Shown here one piece after another: positions 9,117 to 17,782 of a stretch of DNA of 64,000 nt (within the stretch, counting starts at the first letter, position 1; every line of letters starts with the position of its first letter). The notes under the pieces were generated by a model that saw only the letters and a program-made list of their open reading frames with translations, had not been told where the DNA came from and made no database searches. The stretch comes from Pelomonas dachongensis (GTDB lineage: Bacteria; Pseudomonadota; Gammaproteobacteria; Burkholderiales; Burkholderiaceae_C), in assembly GCF_043555865.1 (NCBI RefSeq), contig NZ_JBIGHY010000001.1, positions 496,001 through 560,000 of the forward strand, given 5' to 3'. The position numbers and the translations under genes were made by a program.

Positions 9117-10972
9117 GCCAGCGGCACGCTCAAATCGAACGAGAAGCAGCTGCCTTGCCCCGCGCTGCTCTGCACGGTGATCTGGCCGCCCATCAGCTTG
9201 ACGAGCTGCTGGCTGATGGACAGGCCCAGACCGGTGCCGCCGAGGTGACGGGAATCGTCGGAGACCTGCTCGAAAGCCTGGAACAGGCGTGCCTGTTGCT
9301 GGGGCGTCATGCCGATGCCGGTGTCGATGACCGCCAGGCGCAGTCGTGCCTGGCCGTCGCGCGCCCGCTCCAGCAAGGTGGCGCTGAGCCGGACGGTGCC
9401 GGTGTCGGTGAACTTGACCGCGTTGGACAACAGGTTCAGGAGCACCTGCCGCAGGCGCTGGCCGTCCACCAGCACGCGCACGGGCAGGTCCGGGGCGATG
9501 TCCGCGGTGAAGCCGAGGTTCTTCTGCTCGGCGCGCAGGCGCACGCTGTCGCAGGCCATCTCCACCAGCGAGCGCAGCTCGACGGCGCTGGGCTTGAGCG
9601 ACACCTTGCCGGCCTCGATGCTGGCCATGTCCAGCACATCGCTGATCAGCTCCAGCAGGTGCAAGCCCGAGTCCCGCATCAGCTGCAGTTTGGTCGCCTG
9701 GCTGGCGGGCATCGCCGCATCCATCTGCATCAGCTGCGTGAAGCCGAGGATCGCGTTCAGCGGCGTGCGGAACTCGTGGCTCATGGTCGCCAGGAAGCGG
9801 CCCTTGGCTTGGTTGGCCGCTTCGGCGCGCAGCTTGGCCTCGCTGAGTTCGGCCGTGCGCTCATTGACGAGGTCTTCCAGGTGCTCGCGGTGGCGTGTCA
9901 GCTCGGCCTCGGTGCGCCGCCGCTGCGAGATGTCGCTGACCATGCCCTCGATGCGGCGGTCGCCGCCGCCGGCGTCGACCCAGTGCGCGTTCAGCTCCAC
10001 CCACAGCGGCTGCCCCCCCCGCGCGCGCAGCTGCAGCTGGGCCTGCTGGATCTTGCCCTGCTCGTCCATCACGCGGACCACGCGCAGCATCTCTTCGCGC
10101 GAGATGCCCGCGACCGCGCGCAACCGGCGCCCCACGGGCGAGTGCGTACCCAGGCCCAGAATCTGCGTCAGCGCCCGGTTCATGCTGAGCACGCGTCCAT
10201 CCGCATCTGCTTGGAAGATGCCCTCGGTCGCGTTCTCGAACAGGCTGCGGTAGCGCGCCTCGCTGGCACGCAGCCCTTCCGAGCTGAGCTGTACTTGGTC
10301 GGCGGCACTGCGCAGCCTCAGGCTCATCGCATTGAAGCGCGCGGTCAGCTCGCCGATTTCGTCGTCGCGCTCGATGCGCTCCTGCGCGCCCAGGTCGCCC
10401 GAGGCCACGCGTTGCGCCAGGGCGCCGAGCCGCGCCACGGGGCGGCGCACCAGCCAGTGCACCAGCAGCCAGCTGGCCGCCACGATGCCTGCCAGCCCCA
10501 CCGCCAGCAGCTGCACCACCAGAAGCCGGGTGCGCTGGATCTGGCCGTCCACGAGGTCGCGCCTCAGTGTCAGCACGGCGGTGGCCACCTGCTCGCCGCT
10601 GCCGTCGGCCGCCGGTTGGTAGTTGATCGGGAACTCGCGGCGGATGGCGCCGCGGGCGGGCTCGCCGCGCTCGCGCTTCACCACGCCGCCCTGCAGCCCC
10701 GGCGCTTGCAGCTCCAGCGCGTGCACCTCGGGGTCGGCCATGACGGCGTCGAGCAAGTTCTCGATGGCGACGTTGTCCAGGTTCCAGATCGGGCCGGCAA
10801 AGCCGCGCTCGACGAGGCCGGCCAGGCGCGCCTCGCGCTGGCGCAAGCCCCGCATCAGCTCGTCTTCCTCGTGGGCGTTCCAGTACCAGCCGACCGCCAG
10901 CACGAGCAGGCTGGCCACCAGGGCGATGCCGGCCGTCAGGCGCGCCTGTATGCCCCTGCTCATTGGCGTCAT
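9113..10972 (-). CDS. Membrane sensor histidine kinase (HAMP-PAS-HisKA-HATPase), no receiver
   Basis: The 619-residue kinase has two membrane helices (about residues 13-33 and 160-185) flanking a periplasmic sensor region, then HAMP, a PAS domain (SLFENATEGIFQADADGRVLS), a coiled-coil linker, the H-box MSHEFRTPLNAILGF, and an ATPase domain with N-box LLNLLSNAVKF, G1 DTGIGM and G2 GGTGLGLSIS. It ends at the catalytic domain without a receiver, and no response regulator adjoins it. The start at 10972 is chosen because GGGAGGAAAGCGC precedes that ATG; a longer frame extends to 11014. It overlaps the AEC transporter start by 4 nt, so it may sense the transported compound. Confidence 0.88.
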   Translation of the reverse strand: MTPMSRGIQARLTAGIALVASLLVLAVGWYWNAHEEDELMRGLRQREARLAGLVERGFAGPIWNLDNVAIENLLDAVMADPEVHALELQAPGLQGGVVKRERGEPARGAIRREFPINYQPAADGSGEQVATAVLTLRRDLVDGQIQRTRLLVVQLLAVGLAGIVAASWLLVHWLVRRPVARLGALAQRVASGDLGAQERIERDDEIGELTARFNAMSLRLRSAADQVQLSSEGLRASEARYRSLFENATEGIFQADADGRVLSMNRALTQILGLGTHSPVGRRLRAVAGISREEMLRVVRVMDEQGKIQQAQLQLRARGGQPLWVELNAHWVDAGGGDRRIEGMVSDISQRRRTEAELTRHREHLEDLVNERTAELSEAKLRAEAANQAKGRFLATMSHEFRTPLNAILGFTQLMQMDAAMPASQATKLQLMRDSGLHLLELISDVLDMASIEAGKVSLKPSAVELRSLVEMACDSVRLRAEQKNLGFTADIAPDLPVRVLVDGQRLRQVLLNLLSNAVKFTDTGTVRLSATLLERARDGQARLRLAVIDTGIGMTPQQQARLFQAFEQVSDDSRHLGGTGLGLSISQQLVKLMGGQITVQSSAGQGSCFSFDLSVPLA

Positions 10973-11045
10973 GCGCTTTCCTCCCCGCCCGTGACGAGCT
11001 GTGGCGGCGAGCATAGGGGATTTGCGCGCGCGGCCGGCCGCTCGC

Positions 11046-13673
11046 TCAGGCCTTGGCGGCGGCCTTGCGGGCGGGGGCCTTCTTGGCCGGTGCGGCCTTG
11101 CCCGCAGCCTTGCCGGCAGGTTTGCCAGTGGGTTTGCCTGCCCGCGGCTCGAACTCGAAGACGACCTTGCCTTCCTTCTTGTCGTAAGCCAGGAAAGCCT
11201 TGAACTTGCGGCGCGTCTTGTTGGAGACGAAGTTCTCCAGCAGATCGGTCTTGCCGTCGTGCAGCAGCTTGGTCACCTGCGCCGGCTCGATGGGCTGGGT
11301 CAGGATGACCTTGCCGGTCTTGAAGTCGCAGGTCACCTTCTCGCCCACCGAGTGCTCGCACACGTAGTTGGCACCGTGCTCGTAGACATGGCCTGCGCAC
11401 TTGGGACAGGCGCCCAGCGAGCTCTGGCTGGAGAAGTCCACCGGTTCGCCATCGTTCTCGGCCTTCTTGGCGTCCTCGCCGAAGTCGAACTCCAGCTTCC
11501 AGTTGGCGATCTCGTCGTCATAGACCAGCGCCAGCTCCGCCGTGAACGGCCAGCCCGCCTTGGAGCGGAAGCCTTCCAGCGGCCCGATTTTCTTGTTCGC
11601 CAGGAAGGTCTCCACCTCGGCAAGCTCGAAGCTGCGGCCGCCGGGGATCTTGCCGATGGAGAAGCCGCAGGCGTCGCTGCCGTCCGCATGCTTGCCGGTG
11701 CAGGTGAAGCGGCGGTAGTTCTCTTTCACCACGCCGCCGCACTTGGGGCAGGGCGTCTTCAGCGTCGCGTAGTCGCCGGGGATGGTGTCGCGGTCGTAGC
11801 CCTTGGCCTTGGCGACCATCTTCTCGGTCATGGCCGCGATCTCGGCCATGAAGGTCTCGCGGCTCAGCTTGCCCTTTTCCATCGCGGCCAGCTTGGACTC
11901 CCAGTCGCCGGTCAGCTCCGGCTTGGTCAGGTCTTCCACCTCGAGCCCGCGCAGCAGCGTCATCAGCTGGAAGGCCTTGGCCGTGGGGATCAGCTCGCGG
12001 CCTTCGCGCAGCATGTACTTCTCGCTGATCAGGCCTTCGATGGTGGCCGCGCGCGTGGCCGGCGTGCCCAGACCCTTCTCGGCCATGGCTTCGCGCAGCT
12101 CGTCGTCGTCGATCAGCTTGCCGGCGCCCTCCATCGCGCTCAGCAGCGTCGCTTCGGTGTAGCGCGCCGGCGGCTTGGTCTGCAGCGCCTTCACGTCCAC
12201 GCTCTCGGTGCGCACGACCTCGCCGGTGTTCACAGGCACCAGGTTCGCGTCCTCGTCGTCCACGTCCTTGCCGTAGACGGCCAGCCAGCCCGGCTTCACC
12301 AGCACCTTGCCGTTGGTCTGGAAGTGATGCTTGTCCAGCACCTTGGAGATGCGTGTCGTGACCAGGAACTCGGCCGGGGGGAAGAACACCGCCAGGAAGC
12401 GCTTGACGACCATGTCGTACAGCTTGGCCTCGATCTCGGTCAGCGCCTTGGGTGCCTGCAGCGTCGGAATGATCGCGAAGTGATCCGACACCTTGGCGTT
12501 GTCGAACACCTTCTTGGTGGGCTTGATGTAGCCCTCCTTCAGCGACTTGGCGGCGTGCTGCGACAGCGCGGCCAGCGGGCCGGGCAGGTCTTCCGTCGCC
12601 AGCATCTTGGCCGTGTCCTTGGCCACGGCCAGGTAGTCCTCGGGCAGGAAGCGCGAGTCCGTCCGCGGGTAGGTCAGCACCTTGTGCTTCTCGTACAGGG
12701 CCTGCGCGATGGACAGCGTCGTCTTGGCCGAGAAGCCGAAGCGCGAGTTGGCCTCGCGCTGCAGCGTCGTCAGGTCGTACAGGCCGCCGCAACTGGTCGT
12801 GCTCGGCTTGCTTTCCTCGGTGACGACGGCGGGCTGGCCCAGCACCGCCTTGGCGATGGCTTCCGCGTCGGCCGCGTTCCACATGCGGTCCGCGCGGCGC
12901 TCGGCGTCGTCGTTCTTCTTCCAGCTCGGGTCGAACCACTTGCCTTCGTATTGGCCGGCCTGCGCGTCGAAGTTGGCGCGCAGCTCCCAGTAGTCGCGGG
13001 CAACGTGCTTGCGGATCTTTTCCTCGCGCTCGACGACGACCGACAGCGTCGGCGTCTGCACCCGGCCCACGGTGGTCAAGAAGAAGCCGCCGTCGCGCGA
13101 GTTGAACGCGGTCATCGCGCGCGTGCCGTTGATGCCCACCAGCCAGTCAGCCTCGGAGCGGCAGCGGGCAGCGTCGGCCAGCGGCAGCATCTGCTCATCG
13201 CTGCGCAGCTTCTCAAAGCCCTCGCGGATGGCGGCCGGCGTCATCGACTGCAGCCACAGTCGCTGGATGGGCTTGTTGAGCTTGCCCTTGGCGGGCTGCG
13301 CGTACTGCTCGATGAGCCGGAAGATCAGCTCGCCCTCGCGGCCCGCGTCGCAGGCGTTGATGAGGGCCGTCACGTCCTTGCGGCGGATCAGCTTGGACAG
13401 CGCGTTCAGCCGGCCCTTATTTTTGTCGATGGGGTTGAGATCGAAGTGCGGCGGGATCACCGGCAGGTTGGCGAAGCTCCACTTGCCGCGCTTGACGTCG
13501 AACTCCTCGGGCGCCGCGATCTCCACCAGGTGACCCACGGCGGAGCTGACGACGTACTGCTCGTTCTCGAAATGATCGTCGTGCTTGTCGAACTTGCCCG
13601 CCACGGGGGTCAGCGCGCGGACGATGTCCTGCGCCACGCTGGGCTTCTCGGCAATGATCAGGGTCTTGCTCAT
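11046..13673 (-). CDS. topB: DNA topoisomerase III with lysine/alanine-rich C-terminal tail
   Basis: The enzyme is a type IA topoisomerase that passes single strands and resolves recombination and replication intermediates. At 875 residues it is longer than E. coli TopB (about 650). It has the Toprim start LIIAEKPSVAQ (Glu9), the acidic NACDAGREGELI (107-118) and the active-site Tyr335 in TYPRTDSRFLP. After the core come two zinc-ribbon-like cysteine clusters (CPKCGG...C...C and CPKCAG...C) and topoisomerase C-terminal repeats (GPLEGFRSKAGWPFTAEL). The last 30 residues are almost only Lys, Ala, Pro and Gly, resembling bacterial H1-like histone tails. It is divergent from the SET methyltransferase gene, with 117 nt between. 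Confidence 0.93.
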   Translation of the reverse strand: MSKTLIIAEKPSVAQDIVRALTPVAGKFDKHDDHFENEQYVVSSAVGHLVEIAAPEEFDVKRGKWSFANLPVIPPHFDLNPIDKNKGRLNALSKLIRRKDVTALINACDAGREGELIFRLIEQYAQPAKGKLNKPIQRLWLQSMTPAAIREGFEKLRSDEQMLPLADAARCRSEADWLVGINGTRAMTAFNSRDGGFFLTTVGRVQTPTLSVVVEREEKIRKHVARDYWELRANFDAQAGQYEGKWFDPSWKKNDDAERRADRMWNAADAEAIAKAVLGQPAVVTEESKPSTTSCGGLYDLTTLQREANSRFGFSAKTTLSIAQALYEKHKVLTYPRTDSRFLPEDYLAVAKDTAKMLATEDLPGPLAALSQHAAKSLKEGYIKPTKKVFDNAKVSDHFAIIPTLQAPKALTEIEAKLYDMVVKRFLAVFFPPAEFLVTTRISKVLDKHHFQTNGKVLVKPGWLAVYGKDVDDEDANLVPVNTGEVVRTESVDVKALQTKPPARYTEATLLSAMEGAGKLIDDDELREAMAEKGLGTPATRAATIEGLISEKYMLREGRELIPTAKAFQLMTLLRGLEVEDLTKPELTGDWESKLAAMEKGKLSRETFMAEIAAMTEKMVAKAKGYDRDTIPGDYATLKTPCPKCGGVVKENYRRFTCTGKHADGSDACGFSIGKIPGGRSFELAEVETFLANKKIGPLEGFRSKAGWPFTAELALVYDDEIANWKLEFDFGEDAKKAENDGEPVDFSSQSSLGACPKCAGHVYEHGANYVCEHSVGEKVTCDFKTGKVILTQPIEPAQVTKLLHDGKTDLLENFVSNKTRRKFKAFLAYDKKEGKVVFEFEPRAGKPTGKPAGKAAGKAAPAKKAPARKAAAKA

Positions 13674-13723
13674 CGGGTCTTGTCTCTCGGTTCCCTAGGG
13701 GCGGGGACTCCAAATCCCCTGCC

Positions 13724-13729
13724 TACAAT
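13724..13729 (+). promoter_or_regulatory. Possible -10 element for the SET-birA-SPOR operon
   Basis: TACAAT lies 61 nt before the SET gene ATG, in the 117-nt divergent spacer with topB. It differs from the sigma70 -10 consensus at one base. No good -35 was found at the expected distance, so the call is tentative. Confidence 0.35.
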
Positions 13730-13790
13730 CCGGGCCTCGCGCGCACACCTGCGCACGCGCACCCATGAAATCACCGTACCACAGCGTTTG

Positions 13791-14258
13791 ATGGCCACCA
13801 AAACCCCACGCCGCAAGATCGAAGTCCGGGATTCCGGCGTGCATGGCCGCGGCGTATACGCGGCAGCACCCATCGCGGCGGGCGCCAAAATCATCGAGTA
13901 CACCGGCGAGCGCATCACCTGGGAAGAGGCGGTGGACCGCCACCCCCACGACCCCGCGCAGCCCAACCACACCTTCTACTTCCACCTCGATGGCGGCCTG
14001 GTCATCGACGCGCTGTATGGCGGCAACGATGCGCGCTGGATCAACCACGCTTGCGAGCCCAACTGCGAGGCCGACGAGGTGGACGGCCGTGTCTTCATCC
14101 ACGCGCTGCGCGACCTGGAGCCCGGCGAGGAACTGTTCTACGACTACGGATTGGTGCTGGACGAGCGCCACACGGCCAAGGTCAAGAAGCAGTTCGCCTG
14201 CTGGTGCGGCGCGCTGACCTGCCGCGGCACGATGCTGGCCCCCAAGACCCGCCGCTGA
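13791..14258 (+). CDS. SET domain protein-lysine N-methyltransferase
   Basis: This 155-residue protein is a compact SET domain, the catalytic fold of eukaryotic histone lysine methyltransferases, which use S-adenosylmethionine. The hallmark motifs are in order: GVHGRGVYA (16-24), EYTGERI (36-42), the SAM/lysine pocket INHACEPN (84-91) and ELFYDYG (114-120) with the catalytic Tyr. It also has a post-SET-like cysteine cluster, CWCGALTC (137-144), which in eukaryotic enzymes joins a zinc site with the NHxCxPN cysteine (C88). Start ATG 13791 gives a short basic N-terminus (MATKTPRRK). It leads a plus-strand cluster with birA, 4 nt or less away. The substrate is unknown; H1-like or TopB tails are candidates by inference. 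Confidence 0.88.
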   Translation: MATKTPRRKIEVRDSGVHGRGVYAAAPIAAGAKIIEYTGERITWEEAVDRHPHDPAQPNHTFYFHLDGGLVIDALYGGNDARWINHACEPNCEADEVDGRVFIHALRDLEPGEELFYDYGLVLDERHTAKVKKQFACWCGALTCRGTMLAPKTRR

Positions 14259-14262
14259 CGTG

Positions 14263-14982
14263 ATGGAGCGGCGCCACCTCGCCGAATGCGGCTCGACCAA
14301 CACCGAAGCGCTGGCGCACCTGCGCGACGGCGGCCGCCCGCTGATCGTCTCGGCCGACCGCCAGACCGCGGGCCGGGGCCGCCTGGGCCGGGCCTGGCAG
14401 TCGGATGACGCCTCGCTGACCTTCTCCATCGCGCTGCCCCTGCCCGCCGCGCTGGACCTGTCCGGCCTGTCGCTGGCCGTCGGCTGCACCGTCGCCGACG
14501 TGCTGGACCCGGCCGGCGACCGCATCCGCCTGAAGTGGCCCAACGACCTGTTCCTGGATGGCGCCAAGCTGGGCGGCATCCTCATCGAGACCGTGCCGCT
14601 TGCGCATGACCGCCGCGGCGTCGTCGTCGGCATCGGCCTGAACCTGCAACCGCTGCCCCCCGAAGCGGATCGCAGCGCCTTCGCCAGCGGCCATGCGGCC
14701 CTGCGTACGCTGGACCCGGAGGCTGCCGCCGCCGCCACGCTGGACCGCCTCGCCCCCGCTCTGCGCGCGCTGCTGGCCGACTTCGAGACGCTGGGCTTCG
14801 GCCCCTGGCAGCTGGCGTTCTCGCGGCGCGACTTGGCCGCAGGCCGGCGCGTGCGCGTCGGCGAGCAATCGGGCATCGCGCGCGGCGTGTCCACCCGCGG
14901 CGAACTGCTGTTGGACACGGCCACCGGCATGACGTTCGTCAGCGCCGGCGAACTCAGCCTGAGACTGGAGACTTCTTCGTGA
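14263..14982 (+). CDS. birA: Biotin--[acetyl-CoA-carboxylase] ligase, without DNA-binding domain
   Basis: This 239-residue enzyme activates biotin with ATP and attaches it to the biotin carboxyl carrier protein of acetyl-CoA carboxylase. It shows the STNTEA start, the biotinyl-AMP loop GRGRLGRAW, KWPNDL with the catalytic Lys, GGILIE, and a C-terminal SH3-like domain (ARGVSTRGELLL). It lacks the N-terminal helix-turn-helix of E. coli BirA and so cannot repress bio genes in that way. GTG 14260 is an alternative start immediately before ATG 14263. Its stop overlaps the next gene (GTGATG). In many relatives the pantothenate kinase gene coaX follows birA; here it is absent from that place. Confidence 0.92.
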   Translation: MERRHLAECGSTNTEALAHLRDGGRPLIVSADRQTAGRGRLGRAWQSDDASLTFSIALPLPAALDLSGLSLAVGCTVADVLDPAGDRIRLKWPNDLFLDGAKLGGILIETVPLAHDRRGVVVGIGLNLQPLPPEADRSAFASGHAALRTLDPEAAAAATLDRLAPALRALLADFETLGFGPWQLAFSRRDLAAGRRVRVGEQSGIARGVSTRGELLLDTATGMTFVSAGELSLRLETSS

Positions 14983-15647
14983 TGCGTGTGCTGGTCATCG
15001 TGCTGCTGGCGATCAACGCCTTGTTCTTCATCTGGTCCAAGGGATGGCTGGACACCGTCTCCGGGTTGCCCGCGCATGCCGGCCGCGAGCCGCAGCGCCT
15101 GGCGGCGGAGCAGCACCCGGAGCGCATCCAGCCGCTGGCGGCCAGTGCCGTGGCGGCGCTATCGCGGCGCAACTGCCTGGAGCTGGGGCCGCTGGATGGC
15201 GACACCGCACTGGCCGCCGCGCAGACGGTGCTGCGCGCGATGGGCGCCGAATCGCAGACCCGCAGCAGCGAGCAGGCCGGCGAGTGGGTGGTCGCGACCA
15301 TCAGGCTGGCCGACCCCGACTTCCGCGCCCGCAAGGAGGCCACCTACAAGCAGATGCGCCTGCCGTTCGAGCTGCTGGAAGGCATGCCGGCCGAGAACCC
15401 CACGTTCGTGATGAGCCGCCACGCCAGCGAGGCCGAGGCGGCTGCGCAGCTGGAGGCCTTCGGTAAGCGCGGGCTCAAGGGCCTGCGCGTGCTGGCGCTG
15501 AAGCCGGCGCAGTCGCGCCACACGCTGGTCATCCAGGCCGACGGCCTGCTGGCGAACCGCCTCAAGGCCAGCAAGGATCCCGCGCTGGCCGCCGGCTTCA
15601 AGGCCTGCGCCGCAGCGCCTGCCGCATCGGCGGCCTCCGCAGGCTGA
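14982..15647 (+). CDS. SPOR-like domain membrane protein
   Basis: The 221-residue protein has one N-terminal membrane helix (VLVIVLLAINALFFIW), a linker with a single Cys (RRNCLELGPLDGD), and a C-terminal region whose repeats (FVMSRHASEAEAAAQLEAFGKRGLKGLRVLALK) resemble a SPOR peptidoglycan-binding fold. It is probably anchored in the inner membrane facing the periplasm. The start ATG shares its A with the birA stop; a GTG one codon earlier is also possible. Its last 50 nt overlap the 3' end of the protease gene on the other strand. No function beyond possible cell-wall binding can be stated. Confidence 0.65.
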   Translation: MRVLVIVLLAINALFFIWSKGWLDTVSGLPAHAGREPQRLAAEQHPERIQPLAASAVAALSRRNCLELGPLDGDTALAAAQTVLRAMGAESQTRSSEQAGEWVVATIRLADPDFRARKEATYKQMRLPFELLEGMPAENPTFVMSRHASEAEAAAQLEAFGKRGLKGLRVLALKPAQSRHTLVIQADGLLANRLKASKDPALAAGFKACAAAPAASAASAG

Positions 15648-17667
15648 CTGCGGCCAGCAGCAGCGCCAGCAGCCACGCCGCGCTGACGCCGCCACCGCCG
15701 CCGCCACCGCCACCGCCACTGTTGCCGCCGCTGCTGGTGCCGGGCGTCGTCGTGCCGCCCGAGGCGCCTGTGACGCTGATGCTGGCTGACTGGCTGTAGA
15801 CGAAGCCCAGGTTGTCGGTCACGTCGGCGCGCACGACGACCGTGCCGCCTGCGGTGGGCGTCAGCGTCGTGGTGGCCGTGCCGGCGCCGGACGCCAAGCC
15901 GGTCACGGCGCCGCCGCCATCGACCAGCGTCCAGGCGGTGGACGCCACCGAGCGCCCGCTGGCCAGGCCGGTCACGGCCGCGGTCAGCGTCAGCGTCTGG
16001 CCGGCGGTCAGGCCGCTGCCGGGTGACGGCGTGATCGCCACCGTGGCGCCTGCCATGGCCTGCGCGGCCTTCACGGCCTCGAAGGCGTCCACCATGCCGG
16101 CGCCGCAGGTGGTGGTGGTGCAGTAGCACTCGTCCTGCACCGCCGAGGTGGGTGCCGCGCAGGCGCCGACACCGGTCGATCCCCCGGTGGTGGGGAAGGT
16201 GCGGGCGGTCAGCTTCAGGATGGAGACCGCCTCCGTGGGGGCCAGTGCCGGCCGCATCGAGGCCATCAGGCCCACGATGCCGCTGACGATGGGCGCCGAG
16301 AAGCTGGTCCCGACCGACTGCGCACTGTTCGTGTAGGCCGCCTCGGCGGCGACCGGCGCCGTGGTGCCGCTGTTGGTCGTGCTGACCATCGGGTACAGGC
16401 AGGGCTGGCCGGCGAAGATGTTGACACAGTTGCCACCCGGCGCCGCCACGGTCACCTCGGGGCCGACGCTGGAGAAGCCGACCTTGGTGCCGACATGGCG
16501 CAGCGCCGCGACGGTCACGACGCCAGGGCAGTTGCCCGGCAGTCCGACGGCCTGGCCCTCGGAGTTGCCCGCCGCGACGACGATGGTGGCGCCGGTTGCG
16601 TTGACCTTATTGATCACCTCTCGGTAAAGACCGCCGGTGCCCGAGGTGCCACAACTGCCATCGCCGCCCAGGCTGAGGTTCAGCACCTTGGCCTTTTGTG
16701 TGTTGGTCGGCAGGCCCGGCACGTCCAGCCCGGCCGCCCATTTCATGCCGGCCATGATGTCGCTGTCGTAGCCGCCGCACTTGCCCAGCACGCGCACCGG
16801 CAGGATCTTCAGCCGCCAGCCCACGCCGGCCATGCCTTGACCGTTGTTGCTGGCCGCACCGATGAGGCCGGCGACGCGCGTGCCGTGCCAGGAGCTGTTG
16901 CCGACGTCGCCGCTGTTGCAGTCCTTGCCCAGGGCGCCGCTGTTGACGTCGGCCTGCGTGACCCAGTCGCCCGGGTCTGACGCGTCGGCGTCCGGGCCGT
17001 CACCATCGTTGGCGATGGCGGTCGACATCGCGCCGGGGCTGCCGTAGCCGACCATGTCGTAGCCGCCCACGAGCTTGCCGGCCAGGTCGGGGTGGTCACC
17101 GCGCACGCCGGTGTCCAGCACCGCGACGATGACGTTGTCCGCGCCGGTCGTGAGGTCCCACGCCGCTGGCGCATTGATGCTGGACTTCACCACACCGGCC
17201 GGGGCTTTCAGGTACCACTGGTCGATGAGGCGGTTCTGCGTGCCGCCCGTGGTCGTCTCGGGGTTGACCGTCGCGCCGCCGAACAGCGGGTCGTTCGGCA
17301 GCGCCGCGATCTTGCGCCGGCCATCCACGGCAGCCACTTCCACCTCGGGGTCCATCGCCAGCTGCCGCGCCAGGTGCGCGGCCGTCATGCCGCGGGCGGT
17401 GACGACGTGCGTGCGCTCGTCCAGGCTGAGGCCGGCGCGCAGCGCGTGGCCGGTGCGCATGCCCAAAGCGGTGGCGCGCGTCTGGGCTACCTCACGGGCC
17501 TCCAGGCGCGTTGCACGCAGTGCCAGGGCCTTGGCGCGCACGCTGTCGGCCTGGGGCCTGAAGCGCACGATGACGCGCGCCTCGTCGTCGTTCTGGGCCG
17601 GCGCGGTGAACGGCACGGCCAGCATGGCGGCGGCGAGGGTGAACAGCAGTCGGCGCGGGAGGCTCAT
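15598..17667 (-). CDS. S8 (subtilisin-like) serine protease with GlyGly-CTERM sorting tail
   Basis: The 689-residue precursor has a signal peptide (MSLPRRLLFTLAAAMLAVPFTAPAQ shown here in part as RRLLFTLAAAML), an I9-like propeptide (about 30-120), and an S8 catalytic domain with Asp185 (LDTGV), His261 (HGTRVAG), Asn368 (AAGN) and Ser455 (GTSFSAPI). A PKD/Ig-like region (about 545-640) leads to a polyglycine run, a hydrophobic helix (AAWLLALLLAAVSL) and an Arg-rich end. That Gly-helix-Arg layout is the GlyGly-CTERM signal cut by rhombosortase, which is encoded at 21644-22240. The protein is probably exported by type II secretion and surface-processed. Its 3' end overlaps the SPOR-like gene tail-to-tail by 50 nt. 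Confidence 0.9.
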   Translation of the reverse strand: MSLPRRLLFTLAAAMLAVPFTAPAQNDDEARVIVRFRPQADSVRAKALALRATRLEAREVAQTRATALGMRTGHALRAGLSLDERTHVVTARGMTAAHLARQLAMDPEVEVAAVDGRRKIAALPNDPLFGGATVNPETTTGGTQNRLIDQWYLKAPAGVVKSSINAPAAWDLTTGADNVIVAVLDTGVRGDHPDLAGKLVGGYDMVGYGSPGAMSTAIANDGDGPDADASDPGDWVTQADVNSGALGKDCNSGDVGNSSWHGTRVAGLIGAASNNGQGMAGVGWRLKILPVRVLGKCGGYDSDIMAGMKWAAGLDVPGLPTNTQKAKVLNLSLGGDGSCGTSGTGGLYREVINKVNATGATIVVAAGNSEGQAVGLPGNCPGVVTVAALRHVGTKVGFSSVGPEVTVAAPGGNCVNIFAGQPCLYPMVSTTNSGTTAPVAAEAAYTNSAQSVGTSFSAPIVSGIVGLMASMRPALAPTEAVSILKLTARTFPTTGGSTGVGACAAPTSAVQDECYCTTTTCGAGMVDAFEAVKAAQAMAGATVAITPSPGSGLTAGQTLTLTAAVTGLASGRSVASTAWTLVDGGGAVTGLASGAGTATTTLTPTAGGTVVVRADVTDNLGFVYSQSASISVTGASGGTTTPGTSSGGNSGGGGGGGGGGVSAAWLLALLLAAVSLRRPPMRQALRRRP

Positions 17668-17782
17668 GGCGGCAACGGTGGGACGGGACGAACCAGTTTA
17701 GGCGCGCCCGCCTGTCAGCGGACGCCGCAAAATCCGCCGGCCTTGGGGGGCAAGCGCGCGATGCGCTGCCCATGCGTCTGAG

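Noticed and set aside
13700..13735. GGGGACTCCAAATCCCC looks like a tRNA anticodon arm (CCA)
   Set aside because: A 5-bp stem with a 7-nt loop is present, but no acceptor stem, D-arm or T-arm can be built around it.
11001..13790. Plus-strand open frame running into the SET gene
   Set aside because: This part is antisense to topB and only the last 468 nt encode a recognised protein.
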